A stretch of 64,000 bases of DNA, taken from Chryseobacterium candidae. GTDB taxonomy: Bacteria > Bacteroidota > Bacteroidia > Flavobacteriales > Weeksellaceae. Of this stretch, positions 28,034 to 38,424 are shown piece by piece (the first letter of the stretch is position 1; each line of letters begins with the position of its first letter). The DNA lies in assembly GCF_004916905.1 (NCBI RefSeq), contig NZ_SDLV01000016.1:62001-126000 (forward strand). Reading direction: 5' to 3'. A program made the position numbers and the translations under genes. Under the pieces are notes generated by a model. The model had not been told where the DNA came from and ran no database searches. It saw only the letters and a program-made list of their open reading frames with translations.

Positions 28034-29047
28034 ATGAAAAAGATTTTTTCCATTTTATTTCTGTCCACCGGACTTACAGCGTTTTCCCAGCAGGTAGAAA
28101 GCCTTGAAACGATTCTTAATGATAAGATCAGCATCAGAGCCATTGAAGTATATGACAACAAAGTGTGGTATAGTGGTACGGATTCCAAATTTGGGTTTGT
28201 AGATCTTAAAGACTATAAAAATCAGAGGCAGATAAAACTCTCAGAAAATAAGCTTCAGTTCAGAACATTAGCACAGAACAAAACGTCTTTTTATGCTATT
28301 AATATTGAAAGTCCGGCTCATTTCTTTAAAATTGATAAAAAAGATCTGAAGTCACAGGTTGTTTTTAAAGATACAGCAAAAACAGCTTTTTATGATGCTT
28401 TACATTTCGTTAATGATAAGTTAGCCTATACTTTTAGTGATTCGGATAAAGATCTGAGGCTGAAGCTGGCGGTCTATAAAGACGGGAAATGGAGTATGTT
28501 TAAGAATAATATAATATTAAACGAGGGTGAAGCTGCTTTTGCTGCAAGTAATACCAATATTTCATCCTCTAAAAAATATTTATGGATTGCAACAGGAGGA
28601 AAAGCTTCAAGAATATTAAGAATGAATCTGAAGGATGAAAATATCGAAGTTTTCAATACTCCAATTATACAGGGAGAATCTTCACAGGGGATATATTCTA
28701 TTGACTTTTACAATGATCATTTTGGAATTGCTGCAGGAGGAGATTATACAAAACAGGATGCTAATATCAACAATGTTGCTACCACTAATGATGGGGGGAG
28801 AACCTGGCAGATTCATGCTTCAGGGCAAAATGCGGGATACACCACCTGTGTGAAAATTAAGCCGGGATCAAAAGGAAAAGAGATTATTGCGGTGGGAGAC
28901 AAGCATATCAGTTACTCTTCAGATTTTGGAAGGACGTGGAAGAAAATTTCCGATGAGAAAGGCTTCTTTGTGTGTCAATGGTTAGATGGTAACAATGTTG
29001 TACTTGCAGGAAATAACAGAATTGCCGTCATAAAATTGAAATTTTAA
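28034..29047 (+). CDS. Secreted BNR/YCF48-like beta-propeller protein
   Basis: Started at the ATG at 28034 (337 residues); a TTG six codons earlier lies beside the preceding terminator. Signal peptide about 1-18 (LTAFSQ). Near the C-terminus two Asp-box motifs, TTNDGGRTWQ and SSDFGRTWKK, are typical of BNR/YCF48 propeller blades. Such proteins bind other proteins or glycans; no catalytic residues are evident. Function unknown. Confidence 0.75.
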   Translation: MKKIFSILFLSTGLTAFSQQVESLETILNDKISIRAIEVYDNKVWYSGTDSKFGFVDLKDYKNQRQIKLSENKLQFRTLAQNKTSFYAINIESPAHFFKIDKKDLKSQVVFKDTAKTAFYDALHFVNDKLAYTFSDSDKDLRLKLAVYKDGKWSMFKNNIILNEGEAAFAASNTNISSSKKYLWIATGGKASRILRMNLKDENIEVFNTPIIQGESSQGIYSIDFYNDHFGIAAGGDYTKQDANINNVATTNDGGRTWQIHASGQNAGYTTCVKIKPGSKGKEIIAVGDKHISYSSDFGRTWKKISDEKGFFVCQWLDGNNVVLAGNNRIAVIKLKF

Positions 29048-29108
29048 TTTTCCTCTCTTGAAATTTCAGATAAAACAGGCTGTTGGGATATCTTACAGAA
29101 ATAAATGT

Positions 29109-29116
29109 TATTTTTG
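29109..29116 (+). promoter_or_regulatory. Bacteroidetes -7 box
   Basis: TATTTTTG, 60 nt before the lipoprotein ATG; it places the start downstream of an in-frame TTG at 29105. Confidence 0.5.
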
Positions 29117-29176
29117 TATATTGAAATTTACCGGAGAAGTTTCGGTAACACCGAGAACAAAAAAAGATTAATTAAT

Positions 29177-29821
29177 ATGATGATGAAGATAAAAAATAAA
29201 CAATGGGCTATATGTCTTGGAATGTCAGCAGTAATGTTAGCTGCCTGTAAAAAAGATGAAAAAAAGCTGCCGGAAAACACAGCTCCTGTAATTTCTTCTT
29301 CTGAAGGAAAAGTTGTGGATTCTGCGAAGACGGGGACTACAGAATCCGGATATAATCCCGACACCACAGACAATGCCACTGCTGAAAAACTGAAGCTTTA
29401 TCTCCAGGATTATTTGAAAAACGATCTGCCGTCCCTTGAAACTTCCGACCGCCAGTTTTCTTTTTATACTGTAGACCTCAATAATGATAAAAAAAATGAA
29501 TATTTCATTTCACTTTCAGGAAGAGCATTTTGTGGAAGTGGAGGCTGTACATTTTTATTACTAAGCAGTGATATGAAGCTGATCAACAGGTTTACGGTAA
29601 TGAGACCGCCGGTTTTCAGAAGTGCAGCAATTACTTCAGGATGGAATGATCTTATTTTAAAGAGTGGAAACGGAAAGTTCATACATTTGAAATGGGATGC
29701 GAAAGCTGGTAAATATCCTTCCAATCCATCAATAGTTAAAGAAACAGATATGGCACCGTCCGGTCATGACTTCATTATGTGGGATGATAATTTTTCAAAA
29801 GCGAAAATATTTACATTTTAA
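29177..29821 (+). CDS. Lipoprotein of unknown function
   Basis: 214 residues starting MMMKIK. Lipobox LAAC (Cys24), then KKDEKK, close to the surface-export signal of Bacteroidetes lipoproteins. Residues 30-70 are Thr/Ser/Pro-rich and probably disordered. VDLNNDKKNEYFISLSG resembles an Asp-rich FG-GAP-like loop. Two Cys pairs around CGSGGC may form a disulfide. The same loop type occurs in the secreted protein at 6528-7037. Role unknown. Confidence 0.6.
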   Translation: MMMKIKNKQWAICLGMSAVMLAACKKDEKKLPENTAPVISSSEGKVVDSAKTGTTESGYNPDTTDNATAEKLKLYLQDYLKNDLPSLETSDRQFSFYTVDLNNDKKNEYFISLSGRAFCGSGGCTFLLLSSDMKLINRFTVMRPPVFRSAAITSGWNDLILKSGNGKFIHLKWDAKAGKYPSNPSIVKETDMAPSGHDFIMWDDNFSKAKIFTF

Positions 29822-30059
29822 TGGGCAATGCACCATAAAAGCATATGATTGACATATTCTTCTCATGAACAATTTTTAAATAGTTAATATAGAATTTATC
29901 ATTATATTGAAGAAAGTCAGTATTCATCGTATTTAGATTCATTATAAAATAGAACCTAATATAATTCATAGACTAAAATTCATAACTAATGGTTAATTTT
30001 GTAAGGTGAAATTTTAATTATGTTAAATTTCATATCCTTATAAAATTTTAATTTTCAAA

Positions 30060-31418
30060 ATGAACTCTTTAATAGATAAGTATAATATTCCCGGGCCGCG
30101 TTACACGTCTTATCCTACCGTTCCATATTGGGATGAATCAACATTTTCACCGGAAAAATGGAAGGAAACTGTAATCAGGTCTTTTCATGAGAGCAATGCA
30201 GAGGAGGGGATTTCTATTTATATCCATTTGCCTTTCTGTGAGGCGTTGTGTACGTTCTGTGCGTGCCATAAGCGTATTACCAAACAGCATAGTGTTGAAA
30301 TTCCTTATCTGGAAAGTGTTTTAAAGGAATGGAAACTTTATCTTGATCTTTTCAACGAAAGACCTAAGCTGAAAGAATTACACCTTGGTGGAGGTACGCC
30401 TACTTTCTTCTCTCCTGAGAATTTAAGAACATTGCTGGAAGGTATTTTTTCAACAGTAGAGATTGCGGAACATCCGGAATTTTCTTTTGAAGGGCATCCA
30501 AATAATACCACGAAGGAACATCTTCAAACGCTATATGATCTTGGTTTTAGAAGAGTGAGCTTTGGAGTTCAGGATTATGATCCTAAAGTTCAGAAAGCGA
30601 TCAACAGAATCCAGCCTTTTGAAAATGTGAAAAACGTTACAGAATGGGCGAAGGAAATAGGATACAGGGGAATCAGCCATGATCTTGTTTTCGGATTGCC
30701 GCACCAGAATTGGGATGCAATGGAACATACCATCCGGAAAACAATGGAGCTGAAACCGGACAGACTTGCATTTTATTCTTATGCACACGTTCCATGGGTA
30801 AAAGGTGTTGGGCAGAGAGGTTTTGATGAAAATGACCTTCCAAGTGGAGAAGAAAAGCGCCGTTTGTATGAAGATGGTAAAAGACTGCTTCAGGATTTAG
30901 GATATATTGAGGTTGGGATGGATCACTTCTCTCTAGAGCATGATGATCTGTACCAGTCTTTGATTCATAAAAAACTTCACAGAAATTTCATGGGCTATAC
31001 TTCAAGCAAAACCCAGTTGATGGTTGGTCTTGGAATGTCTGCTATTTCAGATTCCTGGTATGCGTTTGCCCAAAATGTGAAAACGGTTGAAGAATACCAG
31101 AAGATGGTTGAAGGAGGTGAAATTCCTGTTGTAAAAGGGCACGTACTGAGTGAAGAAGATCTTATTGTAAGAAGACATATTCTGAATTTAATGTGCCAGC
31201 TTGAAACAACATTTGACGTCAATAATTCTTTCCCTGAACTTGAAAATGCACTGGAAATGCTGCAAGAAATGGAAAATGACGGTTTGGTTGAGATCAACGG
31301 AACCGAAATTAAAATTACTGAAGCAGGTAGAGCTTTCACAAGAAATGTAGCAATGGTTTTTGACCTGAGAATGATGAGAAACAAACCGGAAACGAGAATT
31401 TTCTCTATGACAATATAA
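30060..31418 (+). CDS. hemN: Oxygen-independent coproporphyrinogen III oxidase
   Basis: A radical SAM enzyme that oxidatively decarboxylates coproporphyrinogen III in haem synthesis under low oxygen. 452 residues. The iron-sulfur motif is Cys60-x3-Cys64-x2-Cys67-x-Cys69 in FCEALCTFCAC, the full HemN form with the fourth Cys that distinguishes it from HemW-like proteins. The N-terminal IPGPRYTSYPTVPYW and the SAM motif GGGTPTFF (109-116) are present. The 238 bp upstream hold no gene and no clear -7 box. Confidence 0.96.
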   Translation: MNSLIDKYNIPGPRYTSYPTVPYWDESTFSPEKWKETVIRSFHESNAEEGISIYIHLPFCEALCTFCACHKRITKQHSVEIPYLESVLKEWKLYLDLFNERPKLKELHLGGGTPTFFSPENLRTLLEGIFSTVEIAEHPEFSFEGHPNNTTKEHLQTLYDLGFRRVSFGVQDYDPKVQKAINRIQPFENVKNVTEWAKEIGYRGISHDLVFGLPHQNWDAMEHTIRKTMELKPDRLAFYSYAHVPWVKGVGQRGFDENDLPSGEEKRRLYEDGKRLLQDLGYIEVGMDHFSLEHDDLYQSLIHKKLHRNFMGYTSSKTQLMVGLGMSAISDSWYAFAQNVKTVEEYQKMVEGGEIPVVKGHVLSEEDLIVRRHILNLMCQLETTFDVNNSFPELENALEMLQEMENDGLVEINGTEIKITEAGRAFTRNVAMVFDLRMMRNKPETRIFSMTI

Positions 31419-31420
31419 GC

Positions 31421-31448
31421 AAAAGCGGTTCAGATCTGAACCGCTTTT
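31421..31448. terminator. Perfect palindromic terminator
   Basis: A 28-bp perfect palindrome, AAAAGCGGTTCAGA and its complement, directly after hemN and 68 bp past the end of the convergent dehydrogenase gene. A run ends it on both sides, so it can serve both. Confidence 0.85.
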
Positions 31449-31515
31449 GATTTGGTTTCGGGTTAGTTTTTATCCTTTTATAGACATAGTGTTTCGTTTG
31501 CGCCTACAAAGACTA

Positions 31516-32883
31516 TTATTTAATAATTAATTTCTGGCTATAAGATTTTAATTCCCCTGATTTTAGATTGATAAAATATACTCCGGCAGGTATTCCTGAA
31601 ATATTGATGCCTTTACTGCTAGTGATCTGATCTGTTTCCAATACTTTTCTCCCTTCTGCACTGATGATTTCCAACGTTGCTTTTTTATCCTTCACGCCAT
31701 CAATGAAAATTTCTTTTGAAGCAGGGTTGGGGTAAACTTTGATACTTCCTAAAGTGTTTTCCTGAGTGCCTAAAGTGCCTGTTGAAATTTTAAATATTTT
31801 TCCGCTGTTGACGGCTGCCACATACAATCCTTTTTGATAGTCCTCTCCAAAAGTAGAAAAGTTGTTTCCGGAATAAGGAGAAGTCCATGTTATGGCATTA
31901 TTGGTGTCCAGAACTCCGATTTGGGTAGAACAGTAATCCGCGAAGAAATATTTCCCCTGCAATGCAGGATATTGAGTTCCTCTGTATACATAACCGCCCG
32001 TGATGGAACATTTTCCTCCCGAATGATCATATACCGCAATAGGAAAAGTCATTGTAGCCTGTGCTGCACATCCTGTGGTATTGTAGGTGTTATTTCCTTC
32101 ATAGCAGCGCCAGCCATAATTTAATCCGGCAGTAGTAATGGGCATTTTGTTGATTTCCTCTATTGCTCCCTGTCCCACATCTGCAATCATAGCATTTCCT
32201 GTTGTAAGATCAAAGGAAAATTTCCATCCGTTTCTAAGACCATAAGCCCAAATTTCGTCTGAGCCATCCACACCTGCTCCTGCAAAAGGGTTATCAGGCG
32301 GAATATTGTAAGGACCGGTAGCATCTACATCTATTCTCAGCATTTTTCCCAGTAGTGAATTTTTGTTTTGAGCGTTATTATTCGGGTCACCGCCACTTCC
32401 TCCGTCTCCGGTGATGATCCAGAGTTTTCCGTCAGGAGCAAAATGAATGCTTCCTCCATTATGATTGTCGAAAGGCTTGGGAATATTCAACAGTATTTTT
32501 TCAGACGCAGGATCGGCTACATTTGGATCTGTTGAACTGACGCTGTACCTGGCAACAATAATATTGCCTGAAAGATTGTTATAATACACAAAAAAATACC
32601 CGTTCGCAGAGTATTGAGGATGAAATGCAAGACCAAGAAGGCCTCTTTCACCGCCGAAAGTAATTTTTGATCCGATATTCAGAAAGTTGGTGGTGTTAAT
32701 AGTCCCGTTGGGTTGAATAATTTTAATGATACCGTTCTGCTGTACAACAAAAAGGCGGCTGTCGTTGGCGTTCGTAATCTCTACAGGGCTGGTAAGTCCT
32801 GTCACAAATTCTTCCAAATTAATGCTTTGAGAATTAAGAATTAAGGAAGAAAAAATGCTGATGCAAAAAAATAGTTTTTTCAT
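31516..32883 (-). CDS. PQQ-type sugar dehydrogenase with type IX sorting domain
   Basis: 455 residues. Signal peptide 1-19. Residues 24-370 form a six-bladed GSDH-like propeller (ERGLLGLAFHPQY, HNGGSIHFAPDGKLWI, GDGGSGGDP, LRNGWKFSFD), the fold of soluble quinoprotein glucose dehydrogenase. The catalytic-type His in DNHNGG is present. The C-terminal 80 residues are a type A sorting domain starting at VYPNPAS. It is therefore a surface or secreted sugar oxidoreductase. Whether it binds PQQ is inferred from the family. Confidence 0.9.
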   Translation of the reverse strand: MKKLFFCISIFSSLILNSQSINLEEFVTGLTSPVEITNANDSRLFVVQQNGIIKIIQPNGTINTTNFLNIGSKITFGGERGLLGLAFHPQYSANGYFFVYYNNLSGNIIVARYSVSSTDPNVADPASEKILLNIPKPFDNHNGGSIHFAPDGKLWIITGDGGSGGDPNNNAQNKNSLLGKMLRIDVDATGPYNIPPDNPFAGAGVDGSDEIWAYGLRNGWKFSFDLTTGNAMIADVGQGAIEEINKMPITTAGLNYGWRCYEGNNTYNTTGCAAQATMTFPIAVYDHSGGKCSITGGYVYRGTQYPALQGKYFFADYCSTQIGVLDTNNAITWTSPYSGNNFSTFGEDYQKGLYVAAVNSGKIFKISTGTLGTQENTLGSIKVYPNPASKEIFIDGVKDKKATLEIISAEGRKVLETDQITSSKGINISGIPAGVYFINLKSGELKSYSQKLIIK

Positions 32884-33062
32884 AATGTTTTGAAATTTAG
32901 TGTGTTGAGGAAGTAAATGAAAATTTTATACCAATCGATTTTGAAGACTTCATGATGATAGTATGAAAAAATTGTTAAATCTTAAATAGAAATCACGATG
33001 CCAATATATCTGGAAATAAACCATTTCTGTTGTTAAAAATTCATAAAATACAAGAAAATCAT

Positions 33063-33070
33063 TATATTTG
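33063..33070 (+). promoter_or_regulatory. Bacteroidetes -7 box for secDF
   Basis: TATATTTG, 29 nt before the ATG. Confidence 0.6.
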
Positions 33071-33099
33071 CCGACTTAATTTAACGTAGTTATAACAAA

Positions 33100-36009
33100 A
33101 TGCAAGGAAAAGGACTTATTACAATTGTCGCTATTGTACTAGGGTTGATTTGCTTAAACGAGCTATTACCAACATGGTACGCCAGCAAAATTGAAAAGCA
33201 GGCAACTGCTATTGCAGGAGACAATCCGGAGAAGTATCAAAAAGAAATCGCAAGACTTTCTAAGGATACTTTGAACTTAGGATTCACAAAACTTTATTAC
33301 ACTAAAGCCAAAGACAAGGAAATGAAACTTGGTCTTGACCTGAAAGGGGGGATCAACGTTCTTTTGGAGATCAACCAAAGAGATCTTGTGAATGATTTAA
33401 CCAATTATTCTACCAATCCTGTCCTTATTGAGGCTTTAAACAAAACGGATGAAGCACAGAAGAATTCTACTAAACCTTACATCGACAACTTCTTCGAGCA
33501 GTTCGATGTAATTAACAAAGCTAAAGGTGCAAACCTTAAGTTGGCAGATCCGGAAATTTTCGGAAATACAACCCTTACTGAGGTAAAGTACAATACGCCT
33601 GATGATCAGGTAAAAAGCATTGTTAAAAGAAAAATCGATGCATCTGTAGGAACCGCTTTCGAGGTAATCAGAACGAGAATTGACAAGCTTGGAGCGATCC
33701 AGCCAAACGTTCAGAGAGTACCTGGTACTGCGAGAATTTCTGTAGAAATGCCTGGTATGAAGGACATCGATAAAGTGAAGAAAATGCTTCAGACTTCTGC
33801 AAAACTTCAGTTCTGGGAAGTACAGCAGGTTCCTGAAATTGCCCCTTATTTCCAGACTTTAACAACTATGGTTGCTACAAAAGGAGATTCTATGGGAGTT
33901 GCAAAGAATGTGAACTTCATGAGCCTTTTACAGCTTGACAAATTAAGAACAAATGGTGTTGCTAACGTAAAATTATCTGATACTGCTGTTGTAAACAAAA
34001 TTTTAAACAGCAAAGTAGGGCAGTCTTTACGTCCGGCTAACATTAAATATACACAGTTCATGTGGGGTTACAAACCTGAATCTACAGATGCTGAAAGCTT
34101 AGTATTGTACGCGATCAGAGGTAACATCAACCAAAAAGCTCCGGTAGACGGTGCTGTGGAAACTGCAAACATCAGCTACGATGAACTTAGCAGAGTCGTG
34201 GTAGACATGCAGATGGACTCCAAAGGAGCTAAAGAATGGAAAACACTTACTGAGAAAAACGTTGGAAAACCGGTTGCAGTAACTCTTGATAACAGAGTGT
34301 ACACAGCTCCTAACGTTGTAGGTGCTATCCCTAACGGTAGAACGCAGATCTCTGGTAACTTCTCTCAGGAGGAAGCTAAAGAACTGGTAGACGTATTAGG
34401 TGCTGGTAAATTGCCTGCAGGTGCAAAAGTAGTTCAGGCTACAGTTGTAGGTCCGTCTTTAGGACAGGAGGCTATTGATTCTGGTTTAATGTCGTTTATC
34501 ATTGCATTTGCGATTATCATCGTTTATATCATTTTCTACTACGGTGGAGCTGGTGTATATGCGGTAATTGCGATGGTGATCAACTTATTCTATATTTTCG
34601 GTATCATGGATTCGGGTGACTTTACCCTTACACTTCCAGGTATCGCGGGTATTGTTCTTACGATGGCAGTAGCGGTCGATACGAACGTTATCATTTATGA
34701 AAGAACCAAAGAAGAATTATTCGCTGGGAAAAGTATTCTTGAAGCTTACAAAGATGGTTTCAAACATGCATTGAATGCGATTATTGACGGTCACACTACT
34801 ACTTTCCTAACGGCAGTTGTATTGTTCTTCTTCGGAACAGGACCTATCAAAGGTTTTGCACTGACTTTGATGATCGGTATTTTAATGACATTATTTACGT
34901 CTGTACTGCTTTCAAGAGTAATGATCTTCTCAAGATTAAATAAAGGAAAAGGACTTTCTGTCTGGACTCCGGCTACGAAGAACCTGTTCAGAAATACCTG
35001 GATCGATTTCATCGGAAAGAGAAAATATGCGTACATCGTTTCTGCTGTTCTTACAGTTATCTGTATTATTTCTATCGCAACACAAGGTTTCAAATACGGT
35101 ATCGACTTTACCGGTGGTAGAAACTATGTGGTAAGATTTGATAAAGATGTAAAAGCTGAAGATGTTGAAGAAAAATTAGTAGCATTATTCAAAACTGAAG
35201 ATGGTAAAAACTCTTCTGTAGAAGCTAAAACTTTCGGAAACAACAAACAATTAAAGATCTCTACAGATTACCTTATCGAAGATGAATCTTTGAAAGCTGA
35301 CCAGATTATCGAGCAGAAATTATTTGAAGGCTTAAAATCAAACTTACCGGCAGGAACTACATTGAAAGATTTCAAATCTGCTGATAAAGACCACGCAGGA
35401 ATTGTTTCTTCTGAGAAAGTAGGACCTTCTGTTGCTGATGATATCCAGACTCACGGTATCTATGCGGTATTGGCAGCATTAGCAATGATCTTTATCTATA
35501 TCCTGGTAAGATTTAGAAAATGGCAGTTCTCTCTTGGAGCAGTTGCCGCTCTATTCCACGATGCAGTAATTATTTTGGGAGCCTATTCATTGCTTCACAA
35601 ATACATGCCGTTCAACATGGAGATCAATCAGGATTTCATCGCTGCGATTCTTACTGTATTAGGTTACTCAATTAACGATACCGTAATTATCTTCGACAGA
35701 ATCAGAGAATACCTGAGAGAGAAAAAATCTTTAACATTGGCAGGTCTGTTTGATGACTCTATTTCAAGTACATTGGGTAGAACATTCAACACCTCATTCA
35801 CTACGATTCTTGTGATCCTTGCGATCTTCATTTTCGGAGGTGATAACTTAAGAGGATTCATGTTTGCGATGTTAATCGGTATTGGATTCGGTACTTACTC
35901 ATCCATCTTTGTTGCGTCTGCAATTGCTTATGATTTCCTTAAAACAGGAAAAGAAGAAGAGGTACATGGAAAATCCACTTCTGCAAAAGAAGAGCTTGCT
36001 TCAAAGTAA
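33100..36009 (+). CDS. secDF: Fused protein translocase subunit SecDF
   Basis: The proton-driven SecDF subunit pulls secreted proteins out of the SecYEG channel. SecD and SecF are one chain of 969 residues, as usual in Bacteroidetes. SecD half: helix 1 at 5-22, then LGLDLKGG (77-84), a periplasmic P1 domain, and a five-helix block at about 465-600. SecF half: YGIDFTGGRN (about 666-675) and a second five-helix block from about 785, including VRFRKWQFSLGAV and NDTVIIFDRIRE. Own promoter and terminator. Confidence 0.97.
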   Translation: MQGKGLITIVAIVLGLICLNELLPTWYASKIEKQATAIAGDNPEKYQKEIARLSKDTLNLGFTKLYYTKAKDKEMKLGLDLKGGINVLLEINQRDLVNDLTNYSTNPVLIEALNKTDEAQKNSTKPYIDNFFEQFDVINKAKGANLKLADPEIFGNTTLTEVKYNTPDDQVKSIVKRKIDASVGTAFEVIRTRIDKLGAIQPNVQRVPGTARISVEMPGMKDIDKVKKMLQTSAKLQFWEVQQVPEIAPYFQTLTTMVATKGDSMGVAKNVNFMSLLQLDKLRTNGVANVKLSDTAVVNKILNSKVGQSLRPANIKYTQFMWGYKPESTDAESLVLYAIRGNINQKAPVDGAVETANISYDELSRVVVDMQMDSKGAKEWKTLTEKNVGKPVAVTLDNRVYTAPNVVGAIPNGRTQISGNFSQEEAKELVDVLGAGKLPAGAKVVQATVVGPSLGQEAIDSGLMSFIIAFAIIIVYIIFYYGGAGVYAVIAMVINLFYIFGIMDSGDFTLTLPGIAGIVLTMAVAVDTNVIIYERTKEELFAGKSILEAYKDGFKHALNAIIDGHTTTFLTAVVLFFFGTGPIKGFALTLMIGILMTLFTSVLLSRVMIFSRLNKGKGLSVWTPATKNLFRNTWIDFIGKRKYAYIVSAVLTVICIISIATQGFKYGIDFTGGRNYVVRFDKDVKAEDVEEKLVALFKTEDGKNSSVEAKTFGNNKQLKISTDYLIEDESLKADQIIEQKLFEGLKSNLPAGTTLKDFKSADKDHAGIVSSEKVGPSVADDIQTHGIYAVLAALAMIFIYILVRFRKWQFSLGAVAALFHDAVIILGAYSLLHKYMPFNMEINQDFIAAILTVLGYSINDTVIIFDRIREYLREKKSLTLAGLFDDSISSTLGRTFNTSFTTILVILAIFIFGGDNLRGFMFAMLIGIGFGTYSSIFVASAIAYDFLKTGKEEEVHGKSTSAKEELASK

Positions 36010-36030
36010 TACAAACTACAATAAATTAGT

Positions 36031-36060
36031 AAAGGCCGTTTCGAAAGAGACGGCCTTTTT
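36031..36060 (+). terminator. Terminator after secDF
   Basis: AAAGGCCGTTTC/GAGACGGCCTTT with a GAAA loop, followed by T. Confidence 0.9.
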
Positions 36061-36169
36061 TATCGGATGGTAAATAAAATGAGGACAGCTTTACTTTCTT
36101 TTTGATTTACATTCTTTACTCTTCATATTAACTCTTCATAATTTAGAATCATTATTTTTCAGATTTGAT

Positions 36170-36177
36170 TAATTTTG
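36170..36177 (+). promoter_or_regulatory. Bacteroidetes -7 box, near-leaderless
   Basis: TAATTTTG with its last base 7 nt before the MFS gene ATG; the leader should be only a few nucleotides. Confidence 0.65.
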
Positions 36178-36184
36178 CACCATC

Positions 36185-37444
36185 ATGGAAAATTCAAAGA
36201 AAAAAGCGGCTATAGGCTTCATATTTATTACTTTACTGATCGATATTACAGGCTGGGGTATCATCATTCCTGTAGTTCCTAAATTAATTGAGGAACTTAT
36301 TCATGCAGATATCAGTGAAGCTGCAAAGTATGGCGGCTGGCTTGGATTTGCCTATGCATTTACCCAATTTATATTCTCTCCGTTAGTAGGAAACCTTAGT
36401 GACAAGTATGGGAGAAGACCCATTATTCTGATTTCCCTTTTCGGATTTGCAGTAGATTATATTTTCCTTGCACTGGCTCCCACAATCTGGTGGTTGTTTT
36501 TGGGAAGGATTATTGCTGGGATTACAGGAGCAAGTGTCACCACGGCCAGTGCCTACATTGCCGATATTTCTACAGATGAAGACCGGGCTAAGAATTTTGG
36601 ACTGATAGGGGCTGCCTTTGGTCTGGGATTTATCATTGGACCGGTTCTGGGCGGAGTTCTTGGACATTATGGTGCAAGAGTTCCTTTCTATGCTGCAGCA
36701 GGCTTGTGTTTGCTTAATTTCCTGTACGGATATTTCATCCTTCCTGAAAGCCTGGATAAAGATAAAAGAAGAGAATTCGACTGGAAACGTGCCAATCCTA
36801 TAGGTTCATTTAAGTTTTTAGGTAAGCATCCTGAAATTTCAGGCTTGATTGCTTCGTTGATATTAATCTATATTGCAGGGCATGCCGTGCAGAGTAACTG
36901 GAGCTTTTTTACAATGTATAAGTTCAGCTGGACAGAAAGAATGGTGGGAATTTCATTGGGAGTAGTAGGTTTGTTGGTGGGTCTTGTACAGGGCGGACTC
37001 ATCAGATATACAACCCCCAGATTGGGAGAGCAGAAAAGTATTTATTATGGATTGGCTTTCTATGCTGTGGGAATGCTGTTGTTTGCTTTTGCTTCAGAAG
37101 GCTGGATGATGTTTGTATTTTTGGTACCCTACTGTCTGGGAGGAATCTGCGGACCCGCTTTGCAATCGGTTATCACGAAAAGTGTTCCTTCCAATGAACA
37201 GGGGGAACTTCAGGGAGCATTAACGAGTTTAATGAGTGCTACATCCATTATCGGGCCGCCAATGATGACTAATTTGTTTTACTATTTCACGCATGATGAA
37301 GCGCCGTTCAAATTTTCCGGTGCGCCTTTCTTTTTAGCATTTATTTTAATGGCAGTCAGTGTCGTGATTACTTATGCTGCTTTTCAGAAAAGAAATAAAA
37401 ATTCAGTTGATGTAACCTCTGAAAAGGATTTTCACAAGTCATAG
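36185..37444 (+). CDS. TCR/Tet-type MFS transporter
   Basis: 419 residues and about 12 helices. The MFS motif A between helices 2 and 3 reads [11 protein letters not shown] (70-80), and [11 protein letters not shown] and [17 protein letters not shown] match the TetA-like drug-proton antiporters. The central cytoplasmic loop lies around residues 190-215. It probably exports a drug or metabolite; resistance should not be assumed, since many chromosomal TCR/Tet members have other substrates. Confidence 0.9.
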   Translation: MENSKKKAAIGFIFITLLIDITGWGIIIPVVPKLIEELIHADISEAAKYGGWLGFAYAFTQFIFSPLVGNLSDKYGRRPIILISLFGFAVDYIFLALAPTIWWLFLGRIIAGITGASVTTASAYIADISTDEDRAKNFGLIGAAFGLGFIIGPVLGGVLGHYGARVPFYAAAGLCLLNFLYGYFILPESLDKDKRREFDWKRANPIGSFKFLGKHPEISGLIASLILIYIAGHAVQSNWSFFTMYKFSWTERMVGISLGVVGLLVGLVQGGLIRYTTPRLGEQKSIYYGLAFYAVGMLLFAFASEGWMMFVFLVPYCLGGICGPALQSVITKSVPSNEQGELQGALTSLMSATSIIGPPMMTNLFYYFTHDEAPFKFSGAPFFLAFILMAVSVVITYAAFQKRNKNSVDVTSEKDFHKS

Positions 37445-37550
37445 ATTTGTTCTATTGATGTACTACAGGTGATTTCTAAGTTACATTTTTCCATAATTTT
37501 ACACGAGTGAAATCGTTTTACTCATTTTTGAAACAGGTAAAAATCAATTT

Positions 37551-38353
37551 ATGAATACATCGGATCTGGAAAATTATTTGGAACGGATTCATTTCTCCGG
37601 AACTCCGGAATTGAGCATGGAGACATTGAGAAAGATACATCAGCTCCAACCCAAATTTATTCCGTTTGAGAACATTGATTCTTATACGGGAATTGTTCCT
37701 TCTTTGAATGTAGATGATATTTTCAGAAAACTGGTTATTGAATCCAGAGGTGGATATTGCTATGAACAAAACCTGCTTTTAAGTGAAGTTTTAAAAACAT
37801 TGGGATTCCATGTAAAGCTCCAGCTGGGAAGAGTAGTGTGGGGAAGACAGGAAGACAGTATTGCCGCACAAACCCATCTCTTGCTTATTGTTGATTTTGA
37901 AGGAGAACATTATGTGTGGATTGCGGATTTGGAACAGCTACACTTACTTCGCCCATACTTTTAAACAAAGAAGATCAGCAGCAAACACCCAACGGAATAT
38001 TTAAAATTTCTCATAAAAAAGAAACGTATACACTTTGGATGTGGAAAGAGCAGTGGCTTCCGGTGTACAGGTTTATTCCCGAACATGTAGAACCCATTGA
38101 TCTCGATATTTCCAACTGGTATCTGTCTACCCATCCGGACTCTCATTTTAAGAACAGGCTGATTCTTTCAAAAGTAGATGAAAATGCCCGCTATACCTAT
38201 ACGGATCATGTATTGAATATACGATCCGCTGATGGTGAAAAAGAAGCTGTAACGATAGAAAATGATATACAGCTCTACGAAATATTAATGAATACATTCG
38301 GACTTAAAGAAAATGCAATAGAAACATTGAAGTCAAAAATCAGAATCTGGTAG
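37551..38353 (+). pseudogene. Arylamine N-acetyltransferase with a frameshift
   Basis: Frame 1 codes for the N-terminal two thirds of an arylamine N-acetyltransferase: RGGYCYEQN with catalytic Cys70 and QTHLLLIV with His109. At about 37,915-37,920 the frame must shift: the next motif DCGFGTATLTSP, which supplies the catalytic Asp, is in another frame that continues to 38353. Frame 1 itself ends soon at 37964. Restoring one base (for example GTGGTGGAT instead of GTGTGGAT) gives one protein of about 267 residues, the normal NAT length. All triad residues are present, so this is a very recent mutation or a sequencing error. Confidence 0.88.
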
Positions 38354-38369
38354 AACTTATCAATACAAT

Positions 38370-38399
38370 AAACGGGAAGCTCAGCGAGCTTCCCGTTTT
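38370..38399. terminator. Bidirectional terminator
   Basis: AAACGGGAAGCT/AGCTTCCCGTTT around loop CAGCG, between convergent genes. Confidence 0.88.
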
Positions 38400-38424
38400 G
38401 ATTAAAATCTGATTTTTATGAAAA

